Source of the DNA: Coniferiporia sulphurascens
Lineage: Eukaryota; Basidiomycota; Agaricomycetes; Hymenochaetales; Hymenochaetaceae
Length of the DNA: 64,000 nt
Direction: 5' to 3'
NCBI GenBank assembly: GCA_002794785.1
Contig: NBBA01000011.1
Location: 744,001 to 808,000, forward strand
The position numbers were made by a program, and so were the translations under genes. Within the stretch, counting starts at the first letter, position 1. The number at the start of each line of letters is the position of its first letter. Under the pieces are notes generated by a model that saw only the letters and a program-made list of their open reading frames with translations, had not been told where the DNA came from and searched no databases. This document shows positions 34,333 to 46,706 of the stretch, piece by piece.

Positions 34333-37300
34333 ACGTCGGCTTTTCTCGGGTTCTATTCTCTGATTTTCGTGTGCTTAACCCTCATGTTTCCTTTGTCGCG
34401 ATCGAGGCGAAGGCTGTTCTTGCTGCGACAGAGCATTCCAAATCATCTGTGCAGACATTGTGCTTATATACGATCAGGATACAGTCGGACTTCCTCAACC
34501 GTCAATATGCTCGGCCTCTCTCCTTGGGTGGCTCGAGCTCATGGACACGCATCTCGTTCGCGCCACCCGGACCGCACAAGGAAGCGCCGTTTGTAAAGGA
34601 GGTCGTAGAATAGCCTCGTCTCAATCATCGAAACTGAGAGGAATGACTTCAAGTTGGCCTATGTCCGGAGCGACATAAGTGCGGGACTAATGCTCAAGCC
34701 GGTCTTTGCACTTGAGCTATCCCGTCAGTTGAAGCTTGTAGAACGTCTCACGCAGCTAGACAGTAAAATGGGATGCAACATACACTCCATCTGGATACTC
34801 GCCACCGCCTCGCAATCGTAATCACTATCGGGGCCACTTGTTATTCGGCACAGGATTACTTAAAACTATTCCGTTGCGCGACGTCGTTCAAGGAAACATT
34901 GTGGCGTCTTCCTTATGCTCCGGGGGCGTGAGCTTGTGGCTTAAGATAAAGCTGGAGCTATTATCCGTACGGCACACGATGGGTACGGAACATTTCCGTA
35001 CTCGACGTGAAGAAGTGTATGTTTCCGTATACAGTTATCCCAACGTGGCATGGAATGTGTGTATTAAAGCCGTTTCATGAAAACTGTGTTCGTCCACAAT
35101 ACGGATAGTGACCGTGATTGGGAGGGAAAAGTGGCGAACGTACCGTCATGAATCCCTACGCAAGATATAACGGTGAGCGATAGGACACCTAGCGCTGAAA
35201 TGTACGCTTACGCAGAACCCTAAACACCTTTAGATCCCGAAGCCATATGTCAGTCTACTCTTCTGCCTTCTATCTACTGGGTTATATTTATGTGAATCCG
35301 CCTTGTCCATCACCCGGTCATCGAAATGGAAGGCAATTCAAGAGGGTCCATTATTCTGCGATGCTCTCGTCAGATAGGTGCGGCGATTATAGGAAACAAG
35401 AACGACCCACAGGAAGAACCGAAGATTAGCTTCTTAGTTCGGGCTAACGATTATCGCATCACCCATAACGAGCCTGCTCAATAAAGGACGACGGTTACTG
35501 CAAACAGCGCATGCATACAATTCGAAGCAGAGACGGGGGCGGAACTTGAAACAGTTGAATTGACGGCGGACAGCATACGGTCATACCAGCCTGAGTCTCT
35601 TACGCCATCTTACAAGCGCCATCGGCAGGTGCACTCACTATCGAAGTGAAACACAAGAAATCAGATACACGATCTGTTAATCTACCAGATAGAAAGACGA
35701 CTTGTCAATTCGGTGTGTACATGCGCCGTAAAAGAGCGTGAGTACAGTTTGTCTTTCCCTTGTTGAAGTTCGAGCTCGATGCCGAGACGGCGTCGGAGCT
35801 TGAATTATTTTTCGTAGTATTTTTTCCTGTTGTATGCGCGCTCGGTTTCCCTCGCGCGATTATCTACTGGTTAAACGATATACTTGGATACGGAGTGCAT
35901 TCGCTCGCGCCGCGAATTGCTGAATTCCAACATCCCTACCATGCGTGTGGTTTTCCGAGGCTCGTTCACGGCTCAAAGTCGGAGTATTTATGGAAATCTT
36001 AACAGTGCAGGTGGAAGGGGAGGCACTGTCTTTTCGCTTACTGGTATGGTCCTGTGGATTCGAAACCCCAATTACGCAGAGATAATCGCGTGGGTTAAAT
36101 TCAGATCAATCGTCCTCCTGGAGTATGCTGTGTTGATGGGCTCACTCTGAAATGCGCTTCATCCCGACGCTACCACGCGCGCTACCCCAAAGTCCTTATC
36201 TGCCCGAGGGTAGGGCAGTTCTCCAGCACAGTTCGGCGGTGACACTCCAGATCCGCTGATGCACGGGCTTCCCGGGGGCGCCGCCCTGTTCATACTTGCT
36301 GAGACAGCTAACTTTAAAGTGAACGCCCAACGCAGGATAATACTGAGACGTGGGCCTCCCATTTACATAGCTACCAAGCTGGGGTGCCAGGTCAGGCAAC
36401 ATGGCTACTTTCGATCCGCGTAGGTTCAAAGTGCAATAGATTCTGGATGCTCGAATTTCTGATCTTCGTAACGGGATAGACACACCTGAAAGTGATCATG
36501 GGAACCCGCTTTAGACCGTGCTGTGCCTGAATTATTGCAATGAGCAAGTCTGCCCTCGTATCCACCATCGGATCGCGTCGCCTATAGTCTCCGAAGATTA
36601 TCCTCTCGCAATCTCCTTAATAACTTTACACGGCGGGAGCTACGTTGTACGGCCAAGAGACGGTCCTTACCACCGAGAAATGGAATACTGGAAGTTTTGG
36701 ATCCGCTTTTATTGTTGATTATTGTTGATACAGGCGGAACTATTTCAAGAAACTCGTGTATATATCATGCAATCGCTGTCCGATCTGTATTTCATACTTA
36801 TTATCTCCAAATGATCTATTTTCCCTTTCAAGGCTGGATTTCTCCAATCTGGAGCGTGAATACAACCTAGTCGGATAGATCACTATGCGGGAATTGGATA
36901 TCGTTTTTAAGTGATTACGTGATCTCACTCTAACTGGGATAAGCTTCGTTGTTCCTATTTAGCTCGTTTTGTAGTCTGTTTTTAACAACCATTAGATCCA
37001 TTCGTCTAGCCGAGCTCGGTTCATTTCTCGAGGTACTAGTTCTACTTGTTTCTCCTTTGCGCCCAATAAACCGCTTAGCTGTGCAATACTGTAGCGCTGT
37101 TGGCCGTTGGGGCTTTGGTTATCCGGTTTTCCGATCTCATAGCCCTCTGATGATCAGCATAACGCCACAGATTCAAACGTCGTCCGAAGGCGCTGACGAT
37201 ATCCACCGCTGAATCTGGGTCGGATATTGTTTACGATGCTTGACGAATCCTATTGCAATATAATACATATTATGATCAGGTCACAATGGTGACTTGATCT

Positions 37301-37613
37301 TGATCGTGTATCTGCGAACGTCGGGTATCATTCCGTGATCACCGCCGAACCTCGTTTCGCATCCCCTGGTGGATACGCTCTTGCTAGTGGGCGCAGCGCC
37401 TGTCAGTCCCTGTGTCGGTACAAGCACTCTCCGGCGTCTCCCGTCCAATTGCAAGACAATCAAGGGGGCAGTACGCGAATACTATAAGTGCGTGATATAT
37501 TGCATCGTCTCTTGGCTTTTATTGACCGATCCCCCCTGTACACTACCTTGGCAAACTTCTCCGCCAGTCGAGGACCTCGTCCGCGTTAAGAAGTGCTGAC
37601 TAGTTGGTCCGAT
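34333..37613. other. Intergenic, no gene recognised
   Basis: About 3.3 kb. The longest frames (35760-36002 plus; 36196-36483 minus) have no recognisable domain or splice partners. No clear repeat was found. Confidence 0.4.
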
Positions 37614-37621
37614 CATATAAG
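37614..37621 (+). promoter_or_regulatory. TATA box of DUF2235 gene A
   Basis: CATATAAG ends 31 nt before the ATG at 37653. That leaves almost no leader if transcription starts 25-30 nt downstream, so the second in-frame ATG (37668, Met6) may be the working start. Confidence 0.5.
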
Positions 37622-37652
37622 AGGCCCAAGCACACCTGCTTGAAGGATCACG

Positions 37653-40525
37653 ATGGCTTCAGCTGCGATGTCCACCTCGCCTCGCCCTGTCGCACCTTCG
37701 CTCTCGAATTCCACGCTGCACGCCTCCGCGACGTTCGCCGGTCGTACCTTCGAGACCTCACATACCACGAACAAAACCCAAGCTTTCGATAAGGGCAGGT
37801 CCCGTGCAGTGCATCTGTCTGTACAGTCGGAGAGTTCGAGGCTGTCTGTCGATACCTCTACGAGTCTGGACACGGAGTACCGCGGGCCTATCATCCCCCC
37901 GGACCAGGACAAAATGTTCGGCAGCCGTAATCTCATTCTGTGTTTCGATGGGACTGGCGACCAGTGAGTTCTCCTGTTCACGAGTAAATAACTGTCTTAC
38001 GAAAACAACGAACACCTGTAGATTTGATTTAGATAACTCGAACATCATCCAGTTCTTTTCTGTCCTCAAGAAGGGTGACCAAAACAGACAACTTGTGTAT
38101 TATCAAGTAAGAGGACTCGACTTTTTATGATCATATTCTTTTTACATTTCTCTCCCTCAGTCCGGAATTGGCACGTACACGATTCCCCAGGTCGCGACAC
38201 CCTTCTATTCCAGGGTGGCCAAGGTCACCGATCTAATGTTTGCGAACAACCTGAACCATCATGTAATGAGCGGTTACAAGTTTCTCATGCAGAATTGTGC
38301 GTAAAATTGCTTTTCACATCCTCCGCGATGACACCGGAATTTCTCACGGGCGCCAACCCCATGGTTTCATCTCATACTCATCCGCTGAATTCCAGACAGA
38401 GAAGGCGACAAGATATGTGTCTTTGGTTTCTCACGTGGGGCTTATACCGCCCGTGCATTGGCCGGGATGGTTCACAAGGTGCGTGCCGGCTATTTGCCGT
38501 TGGTCATCGGATGACAAGGGAATGCTGAATTTCTATACAGGTTGGTTTGCTCCCCGCCTGGAATGAACAACAAGTGCCCTTCGCATATAAGATGTACCAG
38601 ACCGACACCAAGCTCGGATGGCAGCAGAGCGTAGCATTCGTAAGTATCCTTATGCTTCGGGAGCGGTCCCATTCTAGGAAAGCTAAATGCGGATTGCCTA
38701 ACAGAAAAGGACATTTTCCCTTGACGTGGACATCGAATTCGTCGGAGTTTGGTGGGTGCACAATCACTTCACTGGTCCGCATTGTATTGCGATCTAACTG
38801 ACCTCTGTCGATCAATTACTTCTCTGCCACTCCCATTCCGTAATGTCCGTATTGGTGTTCCATACTAACAGGGATACCGTTTCCTCCGTCGGGCTACTCC
38901 CTAGTACACTGCCATTCACTAAGTCAAATACGGCTATCAAAGTCTTTCGCCACGCATTATCACTTGACGAGCATCGCGTCAAGTTTAGACCATCCACATA
39001 TCAGCACATCACGGATGAGGAAGCATGCCGTGGCGACTTTGTACCCCCTCCGAGACGCAGCTTGCCATCTGTGGTCTTTCGGGGAAGGAAGCATACGAAG
39101 AGCGTCGAAGTGGCGCAGCAGGCTAAAGAGCACAAGCCGATCGAAGGAGTTAAGACGTCCGGCTCTGAAAATAGCAAGAATGTAACTGTGACTACAGTTG
39201 TGGCGTCCGCAGCCACGAAGCTTGTTCGAGTTTCCGGTAGTCGCCGCTCTGGCTCTGGCTCCCGCTCTCGTGCTTTGCTCGGCTCAATCGAGCGTTCTGC
39301 GCGCAGTGTTCAAGGGAAAGTACAAGATGCCGTCGAGCGCGTGTCGTCTGAACTAGAGAAGAAAAGAGATGATGATAGTCATTCGAGCAAAGAAGAACTC
39401 AGTCCAGACGCCGAGCGCGAGCAACTCGAGCAGAAGTATCTTGATCGCAGCCGCCCCACGGATGTGCTCGAAGTATGGTTCGCAGGCTGTCACTGTGGTA
39501 AGCCATTTCTCTTCCCACATGAATTGAAAAAATAATTACCTTTGGTTCCCTTCCATCTCCCACTAAGACGTCGGTGGTGGCTCTGTCCCGAACAACACGC
39601 CTAACAGTCTTGCGCGCATCCCTCTGCGGTGGATGATTCGCGAATGCTTCCTTGCACGCACCGGCATACAATTCGAGGCGGATCGTCTGCGTGATATCGG
39701 CCTCGACCCGACTACGCTGTATCCGAGAGTGCTGAAGCGACCAGAGCCTACCGCTGAGACTCCTGCGCCCCCGGTTCCCCCGAAGGACTTTGTACCGGGT
39801 GGCAAGGCTGCGGTTGACAAGAAGGCGGAACGAACCTCATTAAACCCTGAACATACTTTGAGACTTGGAAAAGTGGAAGATGGGATTTCGCAAGACAAGA
39901 AGCCCGAGTGTCCAGAGGTATCAGCCACTCCCCCAGCCCACCACAGAAGGCGCAAACACATCTCAGCCGAAGGAACGCTCGTCGAGGACGACGTCGGTCC
40001 CGAGGAAGATGAGGGCAAAGACGGGAGTGAAGATGCTCTGTACGTTCAAGTAAAGAGCGCGTCAGAGGAATTTATCGTATCCACTTCGGAAAACCAAAAC
40101 GCGCCAGGCGACTCAGCATCATTGGGTATCTCTATGGAGCGAACATCGGGGATGTCACCCGCAGCAATGGGGATTGAAGCGAAGGCCGACGCTCTCGACG
40201 CGCTCTCTCCGGTCTATGACCAGTTGAAGCTCGCGAAGTGGTGGTGGCTGCTCGAGATCCTCCCTGTAAAAGAGCGTATGCTGTGTGCAGAAGGAAAGTG
40301 GAAGAAGAAATGGACGTACGTGTCCATGAAAGCCCCCCATTCCGTGTTTACGTTTCTGATTGTCCTTCTCATGCCTTCTTCAGTGCGAATCGCGGACGCC
40401 CGCGTTCACTGCCGCAAGAGCAACCTCTCAAAGTGCATCGCTCCGTTAAGATGCGCATGGAAGCAAAGGAACTCGGGTACACGCCACGCCTTCGCTTTGC
40501 CAAAGAGCCTGTATGGGTTGACTAA
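37653..40525 (+). CDS. DUF2235 alpha/beta-hydrolase-fold protein A (758 aa)
   Basis: Nine exons: 37653-37963, 38022-38106, 38161-38296, 38396-38478, 38541-38639, 38705-38751, 38872-39497, 39568-40315 and 40384-40525, total 2277 nt, open. DUF2235 is the family related to the catalytic domain of the bacterial Tle1 phospholipases. Family motifs are all present: LILCFDGTGDQ (about 94-104), GFSRGAYTARAL with the nucleophile elbow Ser190, FVGVWDTV, HALSLDE, WFAGCHCDVGGGS (about 456-467, putative Asp and His) and WMIRECFLARTG. An acidic, Ser/Lys-rich insertion lies in exon 7 (39040-39460), and a second one in exon 8 (about 39740-40190). Both look disordered and are much shorter or absent in paralogue B. 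No signal peptide. A lipase/esterase-type activity is inferred from the fold; the substrate is unknown. Confidence 0.88.
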
Positions 40526-43500
40526 TTCTCCGTTACTCCGGCTTTTGGAATAATTTGGATTTACTTATCGGCGACGACTTACGCCATCTCCCTTCCCTCC
40601 CAGCATATTATTATTTCACGGAAAGATCGACTCACTACTTTATCGCTATTTGTTTACTGCTTACGACCCGAGCTCGAAGGAGCCAACAAGACTCTGCTAC
40701 GCTTAATGCTTTCGACGTTATTACACGCTTTCACGTCCCGCACGCTTTTTTTTTTCAATGCTAACACGAACTCTGCTTTCCACGATCAGTATCAAGTATC
40801 ATATTACTGCCATGTTTAATACACTACAAGCATAATGACAATTTCCGCCTGAATATTCTACAACTTCTTCGACCTGTGGTGAACATCTAATCGAATCTGT
40901 AGTATGTGGCCTCAGACTTCAATATCTGGCCTCGTAACGTTACAATCCTTTTTACCCTAGATTGCAAGATAAAGTTAGGTTTCAATCGTATGAGTTCTTT
41001 TACGCTACGCAAGTGGCTCGGAGGTTGTGTACCATATACAACATTCAGTCGATCATTACACGCATATACTGTATAACGGAACTTCTCGCCGAGCATAACA
41101 TCCAGAAATTGCAAGCTTGTCGATCCTTTCTTTTCAGCGGCGTGAGCTCAGAGGTTAAATGGGAAAGTGAGCTTGTATTTTCATACTGCAGCGCACATAC
41201 GCATATTAAGCTTGTACGAGTTTTTGTGGCTTGCTTTTTAGTAGGGTAAATATTGCCGGATCTATTGAATTTTCTGGTATGTCGTAATGCTTCGCTTTCG
41301 ATGCTAGGTATACATTGGGCGATAATGTTCGATTTCCCCCAATAACAAGTACACGTGTCCGCGTAATGGTGGGCGGGCAGGACGAAGCGGACTTGGAGTC
41401 AGTGTACATCTAATTTCGGTACCCCAAAATGAAATATAATTGTATGCGCATGGTCTTCGTAGATATGTGAGGTCATTGAGATGATGCATTGGCACGTGTG
41501 ATCTCAGACCTAGATGAAAACTGTTTAGTTCTCAGTGAAAATTTTGTGTATTTGCCTAGTTTGTTCCTCAGGCTGGAAAGGTTAATACCCATCATTTTCC
41601 TACTGTAAACTTCCCTTCTACAAGTCCTACTTTCATTAATTTCAGCATATCTGGGCCGCGGCATTTTAAAGTCTTCTGGGTCAGCGTCAAACCATGATAC
41701 CTGATAATTTTTCGTACTATACTTTTAACGCACCAGACGAGAGTCATTTATCACACCGCTTGGTTGTATTCTGAGCGTCTTCTGTAATAGGAGGAAGACC
41801 GAGTGGCGACATTTCTTCTGTTCTTGACTTTTAAAGTTTCATCTCCGCATCTTTGTCAGCAGTGGCTCTGTTGATTTTTAAGACCTCGCCGTAGATCAGT
41901 AGGGTTTTTGGAAAAACTCGCCAGACTCTCCATTTCAGTTGTGCCAACGGTTTTGCCGACATGGCGAAGCCTAAATGGAATTTTGAGGTTGGCGAAACGT
42001 GTAAGAAATTAAGAATACTTTTATAATAATTACTACATTTGATAAGGAAGTATTTTTAACAGAATTACAAGATATCGTCAATACCGAATTTTCAAACAGT
42101 TTATCTTTTTGTGAACGTATTCCGGTGTTAATTCGCACTTGTTAGCTTTATCTCACTAGGTGAGTAATTGGTGCATAAATTACAACGGTAGATTATCTCG
42201 TACTAACGACATTGGCAGCTTTCTCCGTCTTGACCGTGACTGTCTCATCATTTCGTCACCCCGGGCCTAGCGGAAGTTCGGACCTTTCACCGCACTAGGC
42301 GGCAAACGCCGGCAAAACCACCAAAAATTTAGGTTCCGCCCCCACCGCAGCACTGCGGACTAAACACACTCAGGTTGACTCGGTACGCGAATAGCATTCT
42401 TATTTCGTTTGGAGAAATTTTACTGAACGTGCCTTCATCGACTGTTTTGTCATAGTTTCAAAGTCACATTCTTCGAATTTCGTAGGCTATTCGGATCTGC
42501 TCCATCGTTAGACCAGAATTCCCAAAAAGCGATGTCAACGGGAAGGGGCGAAGCTTCGAAGCCATAATAAGCACGGGAGTGCTAAAAGTGAGGATTACTA
42601 CTTGATGAGAATATGCTTTAAGCTTTAATATGTCTTAAAGAAACCGGTTATCGCAGATTTGATAATAATTAATTATCATCGGAACGGTTAAATAAATTGA
42701 CGTTTTGTTATTATACTTTACAAGGTGGTTTTGGAGCACCTGTAAGTACTGATGGTGTCTTGCATTTGTCTATGGAGAGCGAGTTTGATGAAAATAACTG
42801 GTCAATACACATACTCAAACACAGCTGGCAGCTATGCCATGTAGCTTGTAAGTACAATGACTCGGACTTGTGGCTCACTGCTGTTAGGCGACAGCGCTTG
42901 TGCGCAGAGTTCAGCACTTCCTGAACTCAAACACATGTATTCCGATATAGCTTCGGCCGGCAAAACTCCGAGTCCGGCGCTGTGCGTCCAGGCTGATCGT
43001 GCACTGCCACTAGGAAAGGGACAAAGAAGCACATTTGGCAGCCGTTCCCACTCATGGTGAGAACGCCCGGAGCAGATTCATGAGCATGTCCAAATTGTAG
43101 GTGCATAACTAAATGTGTTTGCGTACTGTGCACAAGCTGGTGTTGCTAATTTAGTTCTTTTATGGTACTACACTCACGTTCGTTCGTAAGTTGAACTCCC
43201 CTTGCTTCCGGGTCTTCATTAGCACGATGGCTGAAGGCTCATTCTCCCCCGTCCAGATCGCCTTAATGTTCAAGACATCTATTGAGCGCTTGTTACTCCC
43301 AATCTTAAGTGTTCCCGAAAATGCCCCGTCGTCTCCAGAAACGGATCATGACACTGGGATAATTGAACGGCAGGGAAGCTGTGATACCCTGTTTGCACAT
43401 ACTGTAATGGCCGGCTTACAGAGTCGGAGCGCGCTTGTTGTAAGTCCTGGTATTAATTGTTACAACTGGATAGCGTCTACCAATAATTTTGGTGTTAACC

Positions 43501-43605
43501 CACATTCAGGAATTTTTGTTGAGCATTCCACAGAACGGGCGGCGCCTCCAGACGAAGATAACGCGCTATCGGATACGATGTGTCGGCTGTGCAATATAAC
43601 CAGCA
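40526..43605. other. Intergenic between the DUF2235 paralogues
   Basis: About 3 kb, AT-rich in places. A 137-codon frame at 43227-43640 (ATG, plus) overlaps the proposed first exon of gene B in another frame; it might be coding or a leader, but I recognise nothing in it. A weak inverted similarity (GGCGAAGCCTAAAT near 41963 and its complement near 42335) could be a transposon remnant. Confidence 0.35.
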
Positions 43606-45941
43606 ATGCGACGAAGGGCTCGATTTATCGAGGAAAATGATGCTCACTGTTTCCCGTCAGTACCGGGCTTCATTTTGTCCACCCTCGATCCAAAACTTAC
43701 AGAGGGTTTAGACATAGCGCCTATACGTACCGAGCGCTTTCGCTTCCAGTCAACGTCCATCAAGAATGGCGAATGCTATAAGTATGCATCGTCCTACATC
43801 ATCTAAGTTCACGCACCCTCACCTTATCTTTCTTGCAGTCGTCCGTACTCGGTTCTCAGTACCATTCGCAGCCAAAGCACCAGAAATACAACAGCACGTA
43901 CCATTAACTTAGCTTCGGTCAGCGAAACGGACGTGTCCTCCTCGAATCCTCCTTCTTTACGCTTGAACGTGAATACCTCTTCCGCCACATTTATGAACCA
44001 AGACGCAGGAGAAATGTCCATCCCTTTATATGAGGATGTGTCTTTTCCTGAATGTCGCACCCTCGTTCTTTGTTTCGACGGGACAAATGATCAGTGGGTA
44101 TTTTTTTTTGTTCATGCAAAAGCGTTTAGTGGTAAGTACTAAAACCCCGCAGATTTGATCTGGACAACACAAATGTCGTGGATTTCTTTTCTGCATTGTG
44201 GAAGGGCGACCAGAATAGACAGCTTGTGTATTATCAGGTGAAGTTGACCTCCCGGTGTTCATAATACTTCTTTTTACACTTCTCCCTTTGCTCCGTAGTC
44301 CGGACTTGGAACGTATATGATTCCTGAAGTCGCGCCGCCCCTCTACTCGAAGATATCAAAGCTCGCTGATCTCATGTTTGCGAAGAACCTGAATCACCAT
44401 GTCATGAGCGGTTACAGATTCCTCATGCAGAATTGTATGTACCAATACCCTTCGTGATGAAGTTTCTCACAATGCTAACCTGATCGTGTTCTCGCTCTGT
44501 CTACTACGCCTCAGACAAGAAGGGCGACAAAATATGCATTTTCGGATTCTCCCGCGGCGCATATACTGCCCGCGCACTTGCCGGGATGATTCACAAAGTG
44601 CGTTTCGATAAATTATTTATCTTCTTATGGACGTAAATAAGATTTCGGGAACGCTGACCTTCTACTTAGGTTGGTTTACTTCCCATTTGGAACGAGCAGC
44701 AGGTTCCCTTTGCATACAGAATGTATAAGAACGACAAGTCCGGAAGAGAACAAAGTGATAGATTCGTGAGTGTTCCCACTCCAGGAGAGGATCTGTTCTT
44801 TACGACACTAAGTAACAACACCTAACAGAAAAAAGCGTTCACCGCCGGAGAAGTGAAAATTGATTTCGTTGGTGTCTGGTAAGTATTTATTTGTCTTTAT
44901 CCAAATTTGCATTTATCCAACGGGGGCTAATTCCATTCTCCATTATTTCTGCTCTCTCTTCATAATATCTGCCATATTCCCAATCTCGTCCAATCAGGGA
45001 TACCGTAGCATCTGTCGGGCTATTCCCTACAGCGTTGCCCTATACAGATTCAAACCCGTCCATCAAAACTTTTCGCCACGCTTTGTCGATCGATGAGCGT
45101 CGCGTCAAGTTTAAGCCATACATGTATTATGAGGATTGCGAGGATACACAAGAAAAGTCATCAACGTCCTCCACGGGTGGAAATTGCGAGCAACTCCAGC
45201 AGTATCGAAGTAACCACGTTACAGATGTGCGTGAGGTATGGTTTGCGGGCTGCCACTGCGGTAAGTCACCAATTGTCCCTCCCTCGTAGGCTGAAAATTA
45301 CTTACCTTCGTTTACTTTCATCTAAGACGTTGGCGGCGGCTCCGTCCCAAATGATACACCCTATCGTCTCGCGCGTATCTCGTTGCAGTGGATGATTCGC
45401 GAATGCTTTTTGGCACGCACCGGCATTCAGTTCAACAAGAATTCCCTGCAGGATTTGGGACTTGATATAACGGGGCTGTATCGCCCAGAACCATATGGAA
45501 ATGGACTAGCCGGTGATACTTTAGGAACCTCCATATCAAACGGGGCTGTGACCGACTGTTTCCCCCACATTTCTCCTGCCTCGGAGCACTCTATAGTAAA
45601 TTCCGGGAAAGGGGTAGGAGATGCTCTTGCGAAAACCTACGATCAGCTTGACATGGCGAAGTGGTGGTGGCTGCTCGAGTATCTCCCTATGTGCGAGAGC
45701 GTGAAGCGTAAGGACGGAACGTGGAAGAAGAGATGGACGTGCGTTTATATATTATCCATTTCTAGAAAACGCTGATAGCCTTTTCTTTCACGATACCCTT
45801 AGCATAAACCGCGGTAGGGCTCGCTCACTCCCTCGAGTTACGCCTTTTATGGCGCATCGCTCCGTTAAGGTGCGCATGGAGTCAAAGGAACTTGGCTACA
45901 AGCCACAAGTCGACCTTACCTTTGTCGAGTGGGTTGATTGA
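43606..45941 (+). CDS. DUF2235 alpha/beta-hydrolase-fold protein B (564 aa)
   Basis: Ten exons: 43606-43781, 43839-44093, 44153-44237, 44299-44434, 44515-44597, 44670-44765, 44829-44878, 44998-45260, 45327-45738 and 45803-45941, total 1695 nt, open. Intron positions from the FDGT exon onward match gene A exactly, so the two are tandem paralogues. Motifs: LVLCFDGTNDQ, GFSRGAYTARALAGM (nucleophile Ser230), FVGVWDTVAS, WFAGCHCDVGGGS and WMIRECFLARTGIQF. The central insertions of gene A are reduced to a short Ser/Glu stretch here. The N-terminus is the least certain part: exon 1 (MRRRARFIEEND...) was chosen because it is the frame that joins exon 2 in phase. Other upstream starts are possible. 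Substrate unknown. Confidence 0.82.
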
Positions 45942-46706
45942 AGTATTCTAACGACGACGCAGGACCGGTCATAGATTTATAAACAGATTGAATGCGTTAA
46001 TAAGGTTAATTAAAATGTGTCGCATAATCGTTGTCATAAGCTGGTTTTATTTCTTTAGTATTATGGCGGTATTAGTACAATTCTATACAATAATCAAATT
46101 TCTTCCTTTGAAATTGTCTCGCCAAGTGCAGGGCTTTCGCAGCAGTTATAAATGGGCTTATAATATTCGAGTATACCCCACATATCCCGCAGGAAATCTC
46201 CCGAGAGAAGCACATAAACGGCCTACAAAGAGGAAGATAAAACTTCGCATCATCATATGACGGATTCGAATTAGCAACAGCATACGGGTAATAATGGGCG
46301 TCTAGCTAACGATCCACAGTTTGCTTAGTCACCTTTCTTTGTATCCGCAATGTGTCCTAAATTAAAAGCCCAGAATCCGAAGCCTTCGATATTCTGAAGG
46401 AACGCTTTGTGGAGGCATATACTGCGGGTGAAGTCGTTCATTCCTCCTGTCTATTAACAGGCAATCGAACCGGCTTCTTTCATTAACACGGATACTACCT
46501 TCTCTCATGCAAGCCACAGGCTTCGCTCGCCTTAAAAAGGGCCAGGATCATGACGCAGGGTGACGACCTCTAGCAAACTTGTATTACACTGCAAGCGGTT
46601 GCATAAGAAACCAGTGATAAGTAACCCCCCAAGCAACTGCATAATTATCTGAAGGTCCGTTGTCGAGGTAATGAAACACAGGAAAAAGGCGGAGATACCA
46701 AATACT
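45942..46706. other. Convergent 3' region, no gene recognised
   Basis: Lies between the 3' ends of DUF2235 gene B and the carboxypeptidase. A 90-codon frame at 45988-46260 has a hydrophobic start but no supporting context. Confidence 0.4.

Noticed and set aside
41940..42345. Possible inverted ends of a transposon (GGCGAAGCCTAAAT and complement)
   Set aside because: The similarity is short and gapped, and no target duplication is visible.
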